40,780 nt of DNA from an uncultured Saprospiraceae bacterium (lineage in GTDB: Bacteria > Bacteroidota > Bacteroidia > Chitinophagales > Saprospiraceae), in the NCBI GenBank assembly GCA_937928405.1, contig CALFWZ010000201.1:1-40780 (forward strand), written 5' to 3'. The notes under the pieces are model-generated. The model did not search any database, was not told the DNA's origin, and was given only the letters and a program-made list of their open reading frames with translations. Shown piece after piece: positions 34,020 to 40,780 of this stretch. Positions within the stretch are counted from its first letter, which is position 1. Each line of letters begins with the position of its first letter. A program made the position numbers and the translations under genes.

Positions 34020-35240
34020 TTACTCTACGCCCTCCAACAATCGATCAACCACATCATACCCAGACAGAATAGCTCCCGGCACCCCCAATTGTCGATGCAC
34101 ATCATAAATCTCTCCTGCGAAATACACCTTTTTTTGCAGCGATTGATTTAAAGCCTTAAGACTGAATCGTTCATTTAAAGAAGCATTGGTCCATGTCCCT
34201 AAAGTAAATTCATGTTTTCCCCAGTTTTCTAAAATATATTCGCCGGTATAAAATTTCGAGGCTTTTCCATCCAAGATTTGGTCTAATTCTTTTAAGGCAG
34301 CGGAAACGATTTTTTCCTCAGCACCTAATTGATAATAATCTTTCGCCAAACTTCCAGCGACTAGCAAACCAAAAATATGGCTTTTAGCTGCTTTTTTAAA
34401 GGCAAGATCGTAATAGGTCTTTTCTCCTTTTTTTACTTTGCAATCGATGGCATCAGGATAGAATTTTTCGGAGAATTTCATGATCAATTTAAAGCCTGGA
34501 AAAAAGTCAACCCTGTTAATTGCCTTCTTCTTTTTATTACCTAAGTCAGGTATAAATTTAATAGCTTCGGATTTTAAAATACCGATAGAAACCGTTACCA
34601 ATACTTTGTCTGCTATGTGGATTTTTCCATCTTTTGTGGTGACGATTACTTTATCGTCGGAATAATTTATGGAGGTGACGGGCGCATTAAATATGATTTT
34701 ATGCTTTACTTCTTTTGCGAGATTTTTATTCACAAAATCATACCAAGTACTGTTTTTGAATTTAGATTCTGGAAAAAAATCAAAATTGGAATCGAGTTTC
34801 TTTTTGGAAACTTCTTTATAATTTTTTCCGTCCCAATTGTAAGCTTTCTCTAAACGATAAGGAATAAGTTCTTCCTCAACTTCGTCGCCTTTTTTTCCTT
34901 TCAGTCTATTTAATATTGGTGGCAAATTATGTATCCATTCTGCACCGATATCAATCGGAAAATCCGCCAATATGGTATTCTTTTTTAGCCGACCTCCATA
35001 CCGATCGGTGGCTTCTATGATTTGATAATCTACCTTGTTGCGTTCCAAGATTTTTGCAGCAGCGAGTCCCGAAGCACCGGCACCGATGATGATTACTTTG
35101 CCATCATAATGATAAGTTTTGTCAAGCGCCGTTTCTTTTGGATATCTATCAAAAGCCCTTGCGCCCCATTTGAAGCAACTAGAAAGCGTCAAGCAGATGA
35201 CGCATAAAACGATGAGCAATGAAATACTAATGATTTTCAT
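34020..35240 (-). CDS. FAD-dependent amine-oxidase-like lipoprotein
   Basis: The 406-residue product begins with a signal ending LTLSSC (Cys22), so it is probably a lipoprotein. The Rossmann FAD site VIIIGAGASGLAAAKILE (about 49-66) is followed by YQIIEATDRYGGRL, the second dinucleotide-contact motif of the flavin amine oxidase family (monoamine and polyamine oxidases). The C-terminal FAD-contact motif is VYFAGEIYDVHRQLGVPGAILSGYDVVD, where the usual 'GAYLSG' region is replaced by GAILSG. Slightly shorter than typical members (about 450). A lipid-anchored flavin oxidase is unusual; the substrate cannot be inferred. Confidence 0.86.
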   Translation of the reverse strand: MKIISISLLIVLCVICLTLSSCFKWGARAFDRYPKETALDKTYHYDGKVIIIGAGASGLAAAKILERNKVDYQIIEATDRYGGRLKKNTILADFPIDIGAEWIHNLPPILNRLKGKKGDEVEEELIPYRLEKAYNWDGKNYKEVSKKKLDSNFDFFPESKFKNSTWYDFVNKNLAKEVKHKIIFNAPVTSINYSDDKVIVTTKDGKIHIADKVLVTVSIGILKSEAIKFIPDLGNKKKKAINRVDFFPGFKLIMKFSEKFYPDAIDCKVKKGEKTYYDLAFKKAAKSHIFGLLVAGSLAKDYYQLGAEEKIVSAALKELDQILDGKASKFYTGEYILENWGKHEFTLGTWTNASLNERFSLKALNQSLQKKVYFAGEIYDVHRQLGVPGAILSGYDVVDRLLEGVE

Positions 35241-35474
35241 GATGAGCTTTTGATTGATTTAAAATTGTGTTTTTCATTTTTACACAAGCGTGTGACAAAA
35301 GTACATGAAAACTCCAAACCTATATCTCCTCTGGTTTTCAGAGGACTAAAACCTCGCAAATATCAAAAAAGGCAAAAAAGACATCATCTTATTCACCTTT
35401 TTACTTAGTCATAAGTAACAACCAACTCAATTGCTATTTCTATATCTTGCTGAATTTATTTTTTATAAAAAAAT

Positions 35475-36176
35475 TTACAACCGCTTCGCCACCTCAAACT
35501 TTGGTACAAAATAATTTAGATATAGGATCATTCCGATGTAGGTTAAAATAAGCGTTGGAATACTTGAGTTGAATCCCAAATCAAATTCAGGAATCCCAAA
35601 CAATTCTCTAAAAGAAGTCGTTGCTATGGTTAACATAAAGACAATACCAAACACAAACAATCCTATAATAGAATTTTTGTTTTTCGAAGTTCGTTGAATC
35701 CCATGTTTAGTTTCTTGTCCGAAATAATACCAAAGAACGGCAAGCGTAAAAATAGCCTCAATTGCTATGGCAAGAAATGTGTTGGACGCATACAGCCCCA
35801 AGGCTATATTGGGTGATTCTACTCCAAAAACATGGTGTGGATGGCCGGAAAATAAATCTAACACAAAATGACCAACCACCAAAGCCGCACCTAACAATCC
35901 AATTTTAGTATTTTTAAATAGCAATTTTCCCATTAAAAAAATAATACCCACCCAGATAATTTGAGGAACTAAATCATGACTATAAAGCATATCAACCGTC
36001 ATATTTTTCAACGTAGTATTGAAGACATCACTTGGTCCAGTCACTTCTAAGCCTAACAAATGAAATACAAACCATAGCAAATCTTGTAGCTGAGAAGCTA
36101 TTAAGAAATATAATAAAGTTCCTTTTGGAAATTTTTGATGCGCCAATAATGCGGTGGCGTAATGTCCTACTAACAT
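35475..36176 (-). CDS. YdjM-like multi-pass membrane protein (predicted metal-dependent hydrolase)
   Basis: The start at 36176 gives 233 residues beginning MLVGHYATALLAHQKFP. A longer in-frame extension to 36494 would run through the divergent HxlR gene and is rejected. The protein has about six hydrophobic segments and conserved histidines and acids near helix ends (GHYATALL, VVGHFVLDLFSGHPHHVFG), as in the YdjM/DUF457-type membrane hydrolases. It is divergent from the HxlR regulator and shares with it an 82-bp intergenic region with a perfect inverted repeat, so it is the likely regulated target. Confidence 0.75.
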   Translation of the reverse strand: MLVGHYATALLAHQKFPKGTLLYFLIASQLQDLLWFVFHLLGLEVTGPSDVFNTTLKNMTVDMLYSHDLVPQIIWVGIIFLMGKLLFKNTKIGLLGAALVVGHFVLDLFSGHPHHVFGVESPNIALGLYASNTFLAIAIEAIFTLAVLWYYFGQETKHGIQRTSKNKNSIIGLFVFGIVFMLTIATTSFRELFGIPEFDLGFNSSIPTLILTYIGMILYLNYFVPKFEVAKRL

Positions 36177-36203
36177 ATTTTTTTGTTTAATTGGTTTTCG
36201 TAA

Positions 36204-36258
36204 TTTTACTTCTAATTTAAAAGCAAAGATATAAATTACTTTCAAAATAGAAGTAAAA
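36204..36258. promoter_or_regulatory. inverted-repeat operator candidate between the divergent genes
   Basis: TTTTACTTCTA (36204-36214) and TAGAAGTAAAA (36248-36258) are a perfect 11-bp inverted repeat with a 33-bp spacer. A partial third copy, ATTACTTTC, lies at 36235-36243. The right copy touches the HxlR start codon, and a TATCTTTG -7-like box on the minus strand lies inside at 36224-36231. This suits autoregulation by the HxlR-family protein together with control of the membrane-protein gene. Confidence 0.6.
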
Positions 36259-36684
36259 ATGAAAAAAGAATTTCGCTCTTTATGCCCGATCGCATCTACC
36301 TTGGATATCTTAGGTGATAAATGGTCATTGGTTTTAATTCGAGATATGTTGGTGAGAAAAAAGAAAACATTCAAAGCGTTCTCTGCTTCGGAAGAGGGAA
36401 TTGCGACGGGAATTTTGGCTTCGAGGCTAAAACTATTGGAGTCTTTTGGTTTGATAACAAAAAGAAAATTGCCTGATAATAAAAAAGAAAACATCTACCT
36501 ACTCACTGAAAAAGGCATCGATCTAGCTCCTGTAATAGTTGAAGTTACTTTATGGGGAGATAAATATATGAGAGTATATAATCCTAAACTAAAAGCTTAT
36601 GAAAATCTAAAAACAGATAAGGCCTCAATTATAAATACCTTGCAGGAAAATTATCGTCAAATGGTCGCTAGCGTTATTGCTTAG
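36259..36684 (+). CDS. HxlR-family winged-helix regulator
   Basis: The 141-residue product has the HxlR/MarR-like pattern: conserved Cys9 in SLCPIAS, then LDILGDKWSLVLIRDML (helix 1), FSASEEGIATGILASRLKLLESFGLI (recognition region) and the wing KKENIYLLTEKGIDLAPVI. HxlR proteins often respond to reactive electrophiles or oxidants through the N-terminal Cys and act as local regulators. Targets may include the divergent membrane-protein gene. The nitroreductase and Hsp31-like genes close by fit an electrophile-stress theme but lie beyond a convergent bestrophin gene. Confidence 0.9.
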   Translation: MKKEFRSLCPIASTLDILGDKWSLVLIRDMLVRKKKTFKAFSASEEGIATGILASRLKLLESFGLITKRKLPDNKKENIYLLTEKGIDLAPVIVEVTLWGDKYMRVYNPKLKAYENLKTDKASIINTLQENYRQMVASVIA

Positions 36685-36720
36685 TTTGAAATATATTCGC
36701 TCTATTCTAGCACTTAAATA

Positions 36721-36763
36721 AAAAAAGGCTGTCTCATAAGATTACAATCCGAGACAGCCTTTT
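36721..36763. terminator. bidirectional intrinsic terminator between convergent genes
   Basis: AAAAAAGGCTGTCTC (36721-36735) pairs with GAGACAGCCTTTTCT (36751-36765) around a 15-nt loop, with a T-rich run on each side. It serves both the HxlR gene and the second bestrophin gene. Confidence 0.9.
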
Positions 36764-36774
36764 CTATTTTTTCC

Positions 36775-37830
36775 TTAAAATTGAGTATGATGTTTAACCG
36801 GAAATTGTTTAGGAATATCCTCTTTATCTTCCCCTAGGTTTTGACGTAAATCGATTTCGATTCCTCTTGCTATGGTAGAGATAGGGACATCATTCGCTGT
36901 ACCTTCAAATGGGTTTTCTCCAGTTCTACCAATTCTTTCCATAGTATGAAAAATCCAAGCCACAATCACATAGAATGGAATGCTAAACCAAACAAAAAGA
37001 TCGCTGATGACAGGTTGAGCTTTAGTGAATTCTCTTCCTATTTCAGCAAATTGAGGAACAATGGCCAAGGGTAGTAAAAGCACAAAAATCCACATAAAAA
37101 AATGATTAAGGGTCGCAAATTGTCTAGGGTAAGGAAAATTTTTGATCCGTTCACTTTTGCCTTGTAGTGTAAAGAGTTCTTCGAGGATACCCTCCAATTC
37201 TAAGAATGAAAACTCCCAAATGATACCTTGTTCTTTGAGTTTTCTTAAATGGTGAGATTGTAAATATAATAAAGCAGTCTGTTTGTTATTTTTATTTGTT
37301 AGGTACTCAAAATCGTCTCTAGAAATATACGGTTTTAAATCTTCTACTAGAGAAGAATCTTTTTCTGGAGGTCTGGTATCCCATTCTTGGTTGGTCTTGT
37401 GATTAACAGTGGTCTCCCATGGTTTTGCTACTCTCATCGCATGTCGCAATGCGGTCATCCATGCAATATGCCGGTAGGTTAAGATCTTTACTTCCGCTTG
37501 AATTTCCGCATCTGATAATGCATCTTTTGCATGTTCATTGGTCAGCATATCTTGTAGAAACATTCCAAAAGTTCTGGAAGTGTTGACAATCCCTCCCCAG
37601 ATTTTTCGTGCTTCCCATATCCTTCCATAAGCTGCATTATTTTGAAAACCTATTACAAAGGCTACTGCTGTACCGATCAATGCTAAAGGAGTCCAAGGAA
37701 TTTTTAACCAATCTAATTTTAGAAAATAATACAGCGAAACCCAAATTAGAATAATTACAAAAAATAGGAGCGTTTCAAATCGAGTCCACCATGCCATCTC
37801 TAAGGCGGTGTATGTTTTCTTTATATGCAT
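36775..37830 (-). CDS. bestrophin-family anion channel (second paralogue)
   Basis: The 351-residue product is clearly homologous to the bestrophin at 32672-33706: GRIWEARKIWGGIVNTSRTFG against YDRMWEARKIWGGIINDSRSWG, the shared ERIKNFPYPRQFA and ERIKKFPLPRQYA blocks, and the shared GENPFEGTANDVPISTIARG and GIEIDLRQNLGE end. The divergence indicates old paralogues rather than a recent duplication. The family's membrane helices and length are intact. It lies 43 bp downstream of the nitroreductase gene on the same strand, with little room for a separate promoter, so co-transcription is likely. Confidence 0.92.
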   Translation of the reverse strand: MHIKKTYTALEMAWWTRFETLLFFVIILIWVSLYYFLKLDWLKIPWTPLALIGTAVAFVIGFQNNAAYGRIWEARKIWGGIVNTSRTFGMFLQDMLTNEHAKDALSDAEIQAEVKILTYRHIAWMTALRHAMRVAKPWETTVNHKTNQEWDTRPPEKDSSLVEDLKPYISRDDFEYLTNKNNKQTALLYLQSHHLRKLKEQGIIWEFSFLELEGILEELFTLQGKSERIKNFPYPRQFATLNHFFMWIFVLLLPLAIVPQFAEIGREFTKAQPVISDLFVWFSIPFYVIVAWIFHTMERIGRTGENPFEGTANDVPISTIARGIEIDLRQNLGEDKEDIPKQFPVKHHTQF

Positions 37831-37872
37831 AGTTATGAATTGATTGATTCTATTTGACGAAGTTAATTGATT

Positions 37873-38505
37873 TTAAGCAATTTCTGTTATCAAGTCATCT
37901 TTATCTTTTCTAACCTTTTTAAGGTTAACCAACCAGTCTTTATCCGCTGCTCTATAGCCTAAAGTAAGTACCACACAACTTCTCAATCCTTTCTCTCTTA
38001 AACCTAATATTTCATCCAATGCGGTTGGATTAAAACCTTCCATCGGTGTAGTGTCAACTCCTTCATTCGCAGCAGCGATGGTGGCATATCCAAAAGCAAT
38101 ATAGGCTTGTTTGGCAGCATGGTTAAAGTTCACTTCTGCATCTCTTTGCGGATAATTGCTTAACAAATTCTGGCGGTAGTTTTCCCATCCCTCATTCTTA
38201 AATCCTCTAACCGTATTCACTAAGTCAAACATTTTATTAATTCGATCAGCAGTATACGTATCCCAAGCTGCAAATACCAATAAATGCGAACAATCCGTGA
38301 TTACTGATTGGTTGTAAGCAATCGGTTTGATCTTTTCTTTGATCGCTTGATTGGTAATGACAAACACTTCGAAAGGTTGCAGCCCACTGGAAGTTGGAGC
38401 AAGTGATATTGCTTCTAAAATATTGTCAATTTTTGCTTGAGGTACTTTTTCGCCATTCATGGCCTTGGTAGCGTAACGCCAATTTAAGTTATCGAGTAAT
38501 TCCAT
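37873..38505 (-). CDS. NAD(P)H-dependent nitroreductase (FMN)
   Basis: The 210-residue product is an oxygen-insensitive NfsB-type nitroreductase. The FMN-binding starts are visible: LNWRYATKAMNGEKVP and LAPTSSGLQPFEVFVITNQ. The later helix QAYIAFGYATIAAANEGVDTTPMEGF and the C-terminal LGYRAADKDWL stretch complete the fold. It reduces nitroaromatics, quinones or other electrophiles with NAD(P)H. It is in a likely operon with the downstream bestrophin and lies 27 bp from the barrel-like gene upstream. Confidence 0.92.
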   Translation of the reverse strand: MELLDNLNWRYATKAMNGEKVPQAKIDNILEAISLAPTSSGLQPFEVFVITNQAIKEKIKPIAYNQSVITDCSHLLVFAAWDTYTADRINKMFDLVNTVRGFKNEGWENYRQNLLSNYPQRDAEVNFNHAAKQAYIAFGYATIAAANEGVDTTPMEGFNPTALDEILGLREKGLRSCVVLTLGYRAADKDWLVNLKKVRKDKDDLITEIA

Positions 38506-38532
38506 TATTATAATTTTTTTGTTTAAATATTT

Positions 38533-39282
38533 TTAATCCTGTTTTTTAAACAGCTTCAATGTCCAATTAAAACCAAAGAGTACAATATCATTATAATTAG
38601 ACAAAGTTTCTAAATGTACTTTTTCAAAACGATAATCATAAACAACAAAAAAGGATAGGCCTTTTAAAAATTTAAAACTTATCCGAGGGGTTAACCAAAT
38701 ATCATAATCTGCACTTTCTTTAAGGGATTGAAAATAAAATAACTGATAAGAAATATTGATTTTCTTTTTAGCAATCGTATATCCATTATTTAATTTGAAC
38801 AAAAATAATCCATTGTTCCGATTCGGAAAATCTCGATCACTATTTACAAATTCAGCACCGTTAAAGGTTGAATGCTCATTGGCTATTGCTGCTAAAAGAG
38901 ATAATTTTATGGCACCCTTCTCTAATTCAGAACCCAATCCTATACCATATTGATGCCTGCTTTTTACCCTAAACATTAAATTATTATCAAAATGATAAAA
39001 CACGCCCGGGTAGAGTTTCTTTTTTCCTTTCGGATAATATTTGAGGGTAGCTAAATCATACCAATTATCTTCGATTACTATTGTATTTGTTTTGTTAAAC
39101 CTATAAGTAGTTTTATTCTCTAGGTGCCAATTATTGTATAATAAATCTATATTAAATCCTCCGCCAACTACCACTTGACTGAAAGTTCCCGAAATCCTTC
39201 TTCCTGAAGCATTCAAATCTATTTTATAGACTAAGCTATCTTTTTGGTTTTGGCCATAAGATGAAAAACTCGTTATAAGCAA
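38533..39282 (-). CDS. outer-membrane-like protein (DUF481-like), signal peptide frameshifted
   Basis: From the in-frame TTG at 39282 the product has 249 residues starting MLITSFSSYGQNQKDS. It is beta-rich with many Tyr/Asn and alternating strands (YELFY-like patterns; ISYQLFYFQSL; LSFFVVYDYRFEKV; DIVLFGFNWTLKLF), like small DUF481-type outer-membrane barrels. A normal signal peptide would start at an ATG at 39323 (MIKAKYMLPFF) and join LVGLLITSFSSYGQ in the right frame if the T8 run (plus-strand A8, 39290-39297) were T9. As it stands that frame stops at TAG. The gene is thus off by one base, either phase-variable, mutated or misread. Confidence 0.7.
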   Translation of the reverse strand: MLITSFSSYGQNQKDSLVYKIDLNASGRRISGTFSQVVVGGGFNIDLLYNNWHLENKTTYRFNKTNTIVIEDNWYDLATLKYYPKGKKKLYPGVFYHFDNNLMFRVKSRHQYGIGLGSELEKGAIKLSLLAAIANEHSTFNGAEFVNSDRDFPNRNNGLFLFKLNNGYTIAKKKINISYQLFYFQSLKESADYDIWLTPRISFKFLKGLSFFVVYDYRFEKVHLETLSNYNDIVLFGFNWTLKLFKKQD

Positions 39283-39289
39283 TCCTACT

Positions 39290-39297
39290 AAAAAAAA
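39290..39297. repeat. A8 homopolymer in the signal-peptide region (frameshift site)
   Basis: Eight consecutive A on the plus strand (T8 on the coding strand). One more T would restore a continuous frame from the ATG at 39323 to the end of the gene at 38533. Confidence 0.7.
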
Positions 39298-39360
39298 GGA
39301 AGCATATATTTAGCTTTTATCATAGAAGTTGTTTAAGAATAGCTCACTTTTTAGGTAGAA

Positions 39361-39402
39361 AAAAAATAGCGACTTGAAGTTTAATTCAAAGCGCTATTTT
39401 TT
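39361..39402 (-). terminator. intrinsic terminator after the Hsp31-like gene
   Basis: AAAAAATAGCG (39361-39371) and CGCTATTTTTT (39392-39402) form the stem, with a further partial pairing (CTTGAA/TTCAAAG) inside the loop and T runs on both sides. It ends the minus-strand gene stopping at 39422. Confidence 0.85.
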
Positions 39403-39421
39403 TACAATTGTTTGATTTGGA

Positions 39422-40333
39422 TTATTTATTCACCGCTTTAAGTAGTTCGTTAGCAGCTAATTTTCCAAATTCATTAGCAGCTTGAGGGCTCGCTCCCGAA
39501 ATTAATTTTCGATCCATATGAACGGTATTATCAGCTGCTTCGTTGATAATCGTAACACCTAGTTTATTTAATTTCGCACCATAAATCCAAGGTAGCTCAC
39601 CCGGTGTATAGCCGATCATGGGGCCTTGCTCATCAACAGCATCTGGGAAGGAAGCAATTTTGTAACCATTATAAATAAAAGATTCTTTATTGCCATCCAT
39701 ACCTGCAGCTAATAATGCTGCTGGACCATGACAAATAGCCAACATATGCATATCATTATCATGCGACCAATGGATTACTTTATTCATATCCTTACTCTCA
39801 GGTAAGCCAAGCATGGCTCCATGTCCGCCGGGAATAAAAACGGCTACATAATCTGTACTGTCCGTCATTGAATTCTGAACGAAATCGGATAGACTTCCAG
39901 GATTTTCAAATTTCTTTTTGAATTCTGAGTAGATTTTTTTTATGTTTTCATCTTCTTCAGGCATGGCCCACATTTCAATTTTGGCGGATTTTCCCGTTGG
40001 CGTTACAACGTCTACCTCAAAGCCTGCATTTTTTAAGTGTAAGATTGGTAGCATCATTTCGACCGGGTGGTTTCCCGTGGAAAATTTTTTACCATTAGCC
40101 ATCGTCATATATCTTTCTTCCGTACACACCATCAGGACCTTTTTATTACCTGTATGTGGATTTTCATAAACCGTATTATCAAAATCAGTGGTAGGAGAGG
40201 TGGCCAGTTTTAAGGCAAATGGAGATGGAATATATGCACCATCTTTCGTAGCGGTTGGTTTGGATGCAAAGTAGAACGCGATAATGGCTAGCAAAAGAAA
40301 AATTGCTAAACCTTTTAATATTTTTTTAATCAT
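39422..40333 (-). CDS. membrane-anchored DJ-1/PfpI (Hsp31/HchA-like) protein
   Basis: The 303-residue product has an N-terminal membrane helix (about 5-24, KILKGLAIFLLLAIIAFYFA) and then a DJ-1/PfpI domain. Visible features are the acid at PVEMM (Glu92), VFIPGGHGAMLGLPES, and the nucleophile elbow AICHGPAALLAAG with Cys201-His202. The organisation matches Hsp31-type proteins, which act as chaperones and glyoxalase III/deglycase-like enzymes on methylglyoxal. The N-terminal anchor is unusual for Hsp31, which is normally cytoplasmic; here it would put the domain in the periplasm or on the membrane. Confidence 0.86.
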   Translation of the reverse strand: MIKKILKGLAIFLLLAIIAFYFASKPTATKDGAYIPSPFALKLATSPTTDFDNTVYENPHTGNKKVLMVCTEERYMTMANGKKFSTGNHPVEMMLPILHLKNAGFEVDVVTPTGKSAKIEMWAMPEEDENIKKIYSEFKKKFENPGSLSDFVQNSMTDSTDYVAVFIPGGHGAMLGLPESKDMNKVIHWSHDNDMHMLAICHGPAALLAAGMDGNKESFIYNGYKIASFPDAVDEQGPMIGYTPGELPWIYGAKLNKLGVTIINEAADNTVHMDRKLISGASPQAANEFGKLAANELLKAVNK

Positions 40334-40429
40334 CGTTAATAAGTTCTTTTGTATTAGAAGTTGAAGTTGTTTTCAAAAATGCAAAAGTAGATCTTATCAA
40401 TAAGAAAAAAATTGATGTATGGTAAGAAA

Positions 40430-40780
40430 TTATTTTTTGTTTTTTTCAACTCTAATTCGACTCAAGCTTTCTTGCGTGATTCCTAAATAAGAAGCAATGT
40501 GATAATTTCGAGTAAAGGGTTCAATATCTGGATATTGCTTTAAAAATAAATCATACCGCTCTGCAGCCGTTAATTGCAATTGATTTAAAATCCGTTGATG
40601 CAAACTAACGACATGTCGTTCTAAAAGATTTCTTTGAAAGGGTTCGAATTCTGGGAATGGTTTAAATATGTTATTTAGTTCTTTAGCATTAAATTCAATG
40701 ACAGTAGATTCTTTGAGACATTCTATGGTTAGGGTCGCAGACTCTTTATTGTGAATGGCGATATAATCACTTATCCACCA
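40430..40780 (-). CDS. Crp/Fnr-family regulator, 5' end outside the window
   Basis: Reading the minus strand from the right edge gives 116 residues to a TAA at 40430. The visible part has the end of the cyclic-nucleotide-binding-like sensor (SATLTIECLKESTVIEF), the dimerisation helix (PFQRNLLERHVVSLHQRIL) and the C-terminal winged helix with the motif RNYHIASYLGITQESLSRIR, typical of the Crp/Fnr-type regulators of Bacteroidota. The N-terminal half lies beyond the window. It runs in the same direction as the Hsp31-like gene, with a gap of about 96 bp. Confidence 0.85.
   Translation of the reverse strand, partial: WWISDYIAIHNKESATLTIECLKESTVIEFNAKELNNIFKPFPEFEPFQRNLLERHVVSLHQRILNQLQLTAAERYDLFLKQYPDIEPFTRNYHIASYLGITQESLSRIRVEKNKK

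Noticed and set aside
36177..36494. N-terminal extension of the YdjM-like gene
   Set aside because: It would run through the HxlR coding region on the other strand and its operator; the family-like start is at 36176.

Overview
The window comes from an AT-rich member of the Bacteroidota, most likely Saprospiria (Saprospiraceae-like). The grounds are the promoter-like TAnnTTTG boxes, many lipoproteins with an LxxC lipobox, a large Asp-box (BNR) repeat protein of a type common in that group, a CHAT/sigma/anti-sigma arrangement, and 8-bp tandem repeats between genes. This is inference from gene content; no ribosomal marker is present.

Layout. 0.5-8.6 kb is mostly housekeeping and stress genes: a TM2/TPR/SHOCT protein, a YagU-like protein, a DUF2383 ferritin-like protein, DNA polymerase IV, a CoiA-like nuclease, a lipoprotein, an N-acetylmuramoyl-L-alanine amidase, HscB and tRNA-Leu(CAA). 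From about 9 to 26.2 kb follows an AT-rich accessory island. It holds two unknown proteins and a beta-barrel-like protein; a very large subtilase with a von Willebrand A domain; a lipoprotein gene split by an in-frame stop; a graspetide-type (MvdD-like) ATP-grasp ligase; a matrixin metalloprotease with a cysteine switch and nine K-x-K-F-x-D-D-P-type repeats; an ECF sigma factor with its membrane anti-sigma/TPR protein; a CHAT-protease TPR lipoprotein; an unknown protein; and a DyP peroxidase. 26.4-29.6 kb is the Asp-box protein. 29.6-32.4 kb is gene-poor, with an acyl-CoA dehydrogenase remnant, two copies of a covarying hairpin repeat, a LexA/S24-type repressor and a small membrane protein. 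32.7-40.8 kb carries two bestrophin paralogues, an FAD amine-oxidase-like lipoprotein, a YdjM-like membrane protein divergent from an HxlR regulator, a nitroreductase, an outer-membrane-like protein with a slipped homopolymer, an Hsp31/DJ-1-like protein and a partial Crp/Fnr regulator.

Most interesting part. The matrixin gene lies about 60 bp upstream of the ATP-grasp gene on the same strand. Its C-terminal half is a tandem array of Lys/Asp motifs that looks like a multi-core substrate of a graspetide macrocyclase. The protease itself has a PGBD-like prodomain and an MMP-like cysteine switch, but no recognisable secretion signal. I propose a protease whose tail is cross-linked or modified by the neighbouring ligase. 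It sits in an island with two further protease families (subtilase-vWA and CHAT), a DyP peroxidase and a dedicated sigma/anti-sigma pair. Whether all these genes act together is inference from proximity.

Two other themes recur. Simple-sequence tracts sit in positions that can switch or break frames: 12 copies of an 8-bp unit at the N-terminus of Pol IV, and an A8 tract in a signal peptide. Several genes are decayed fragments.
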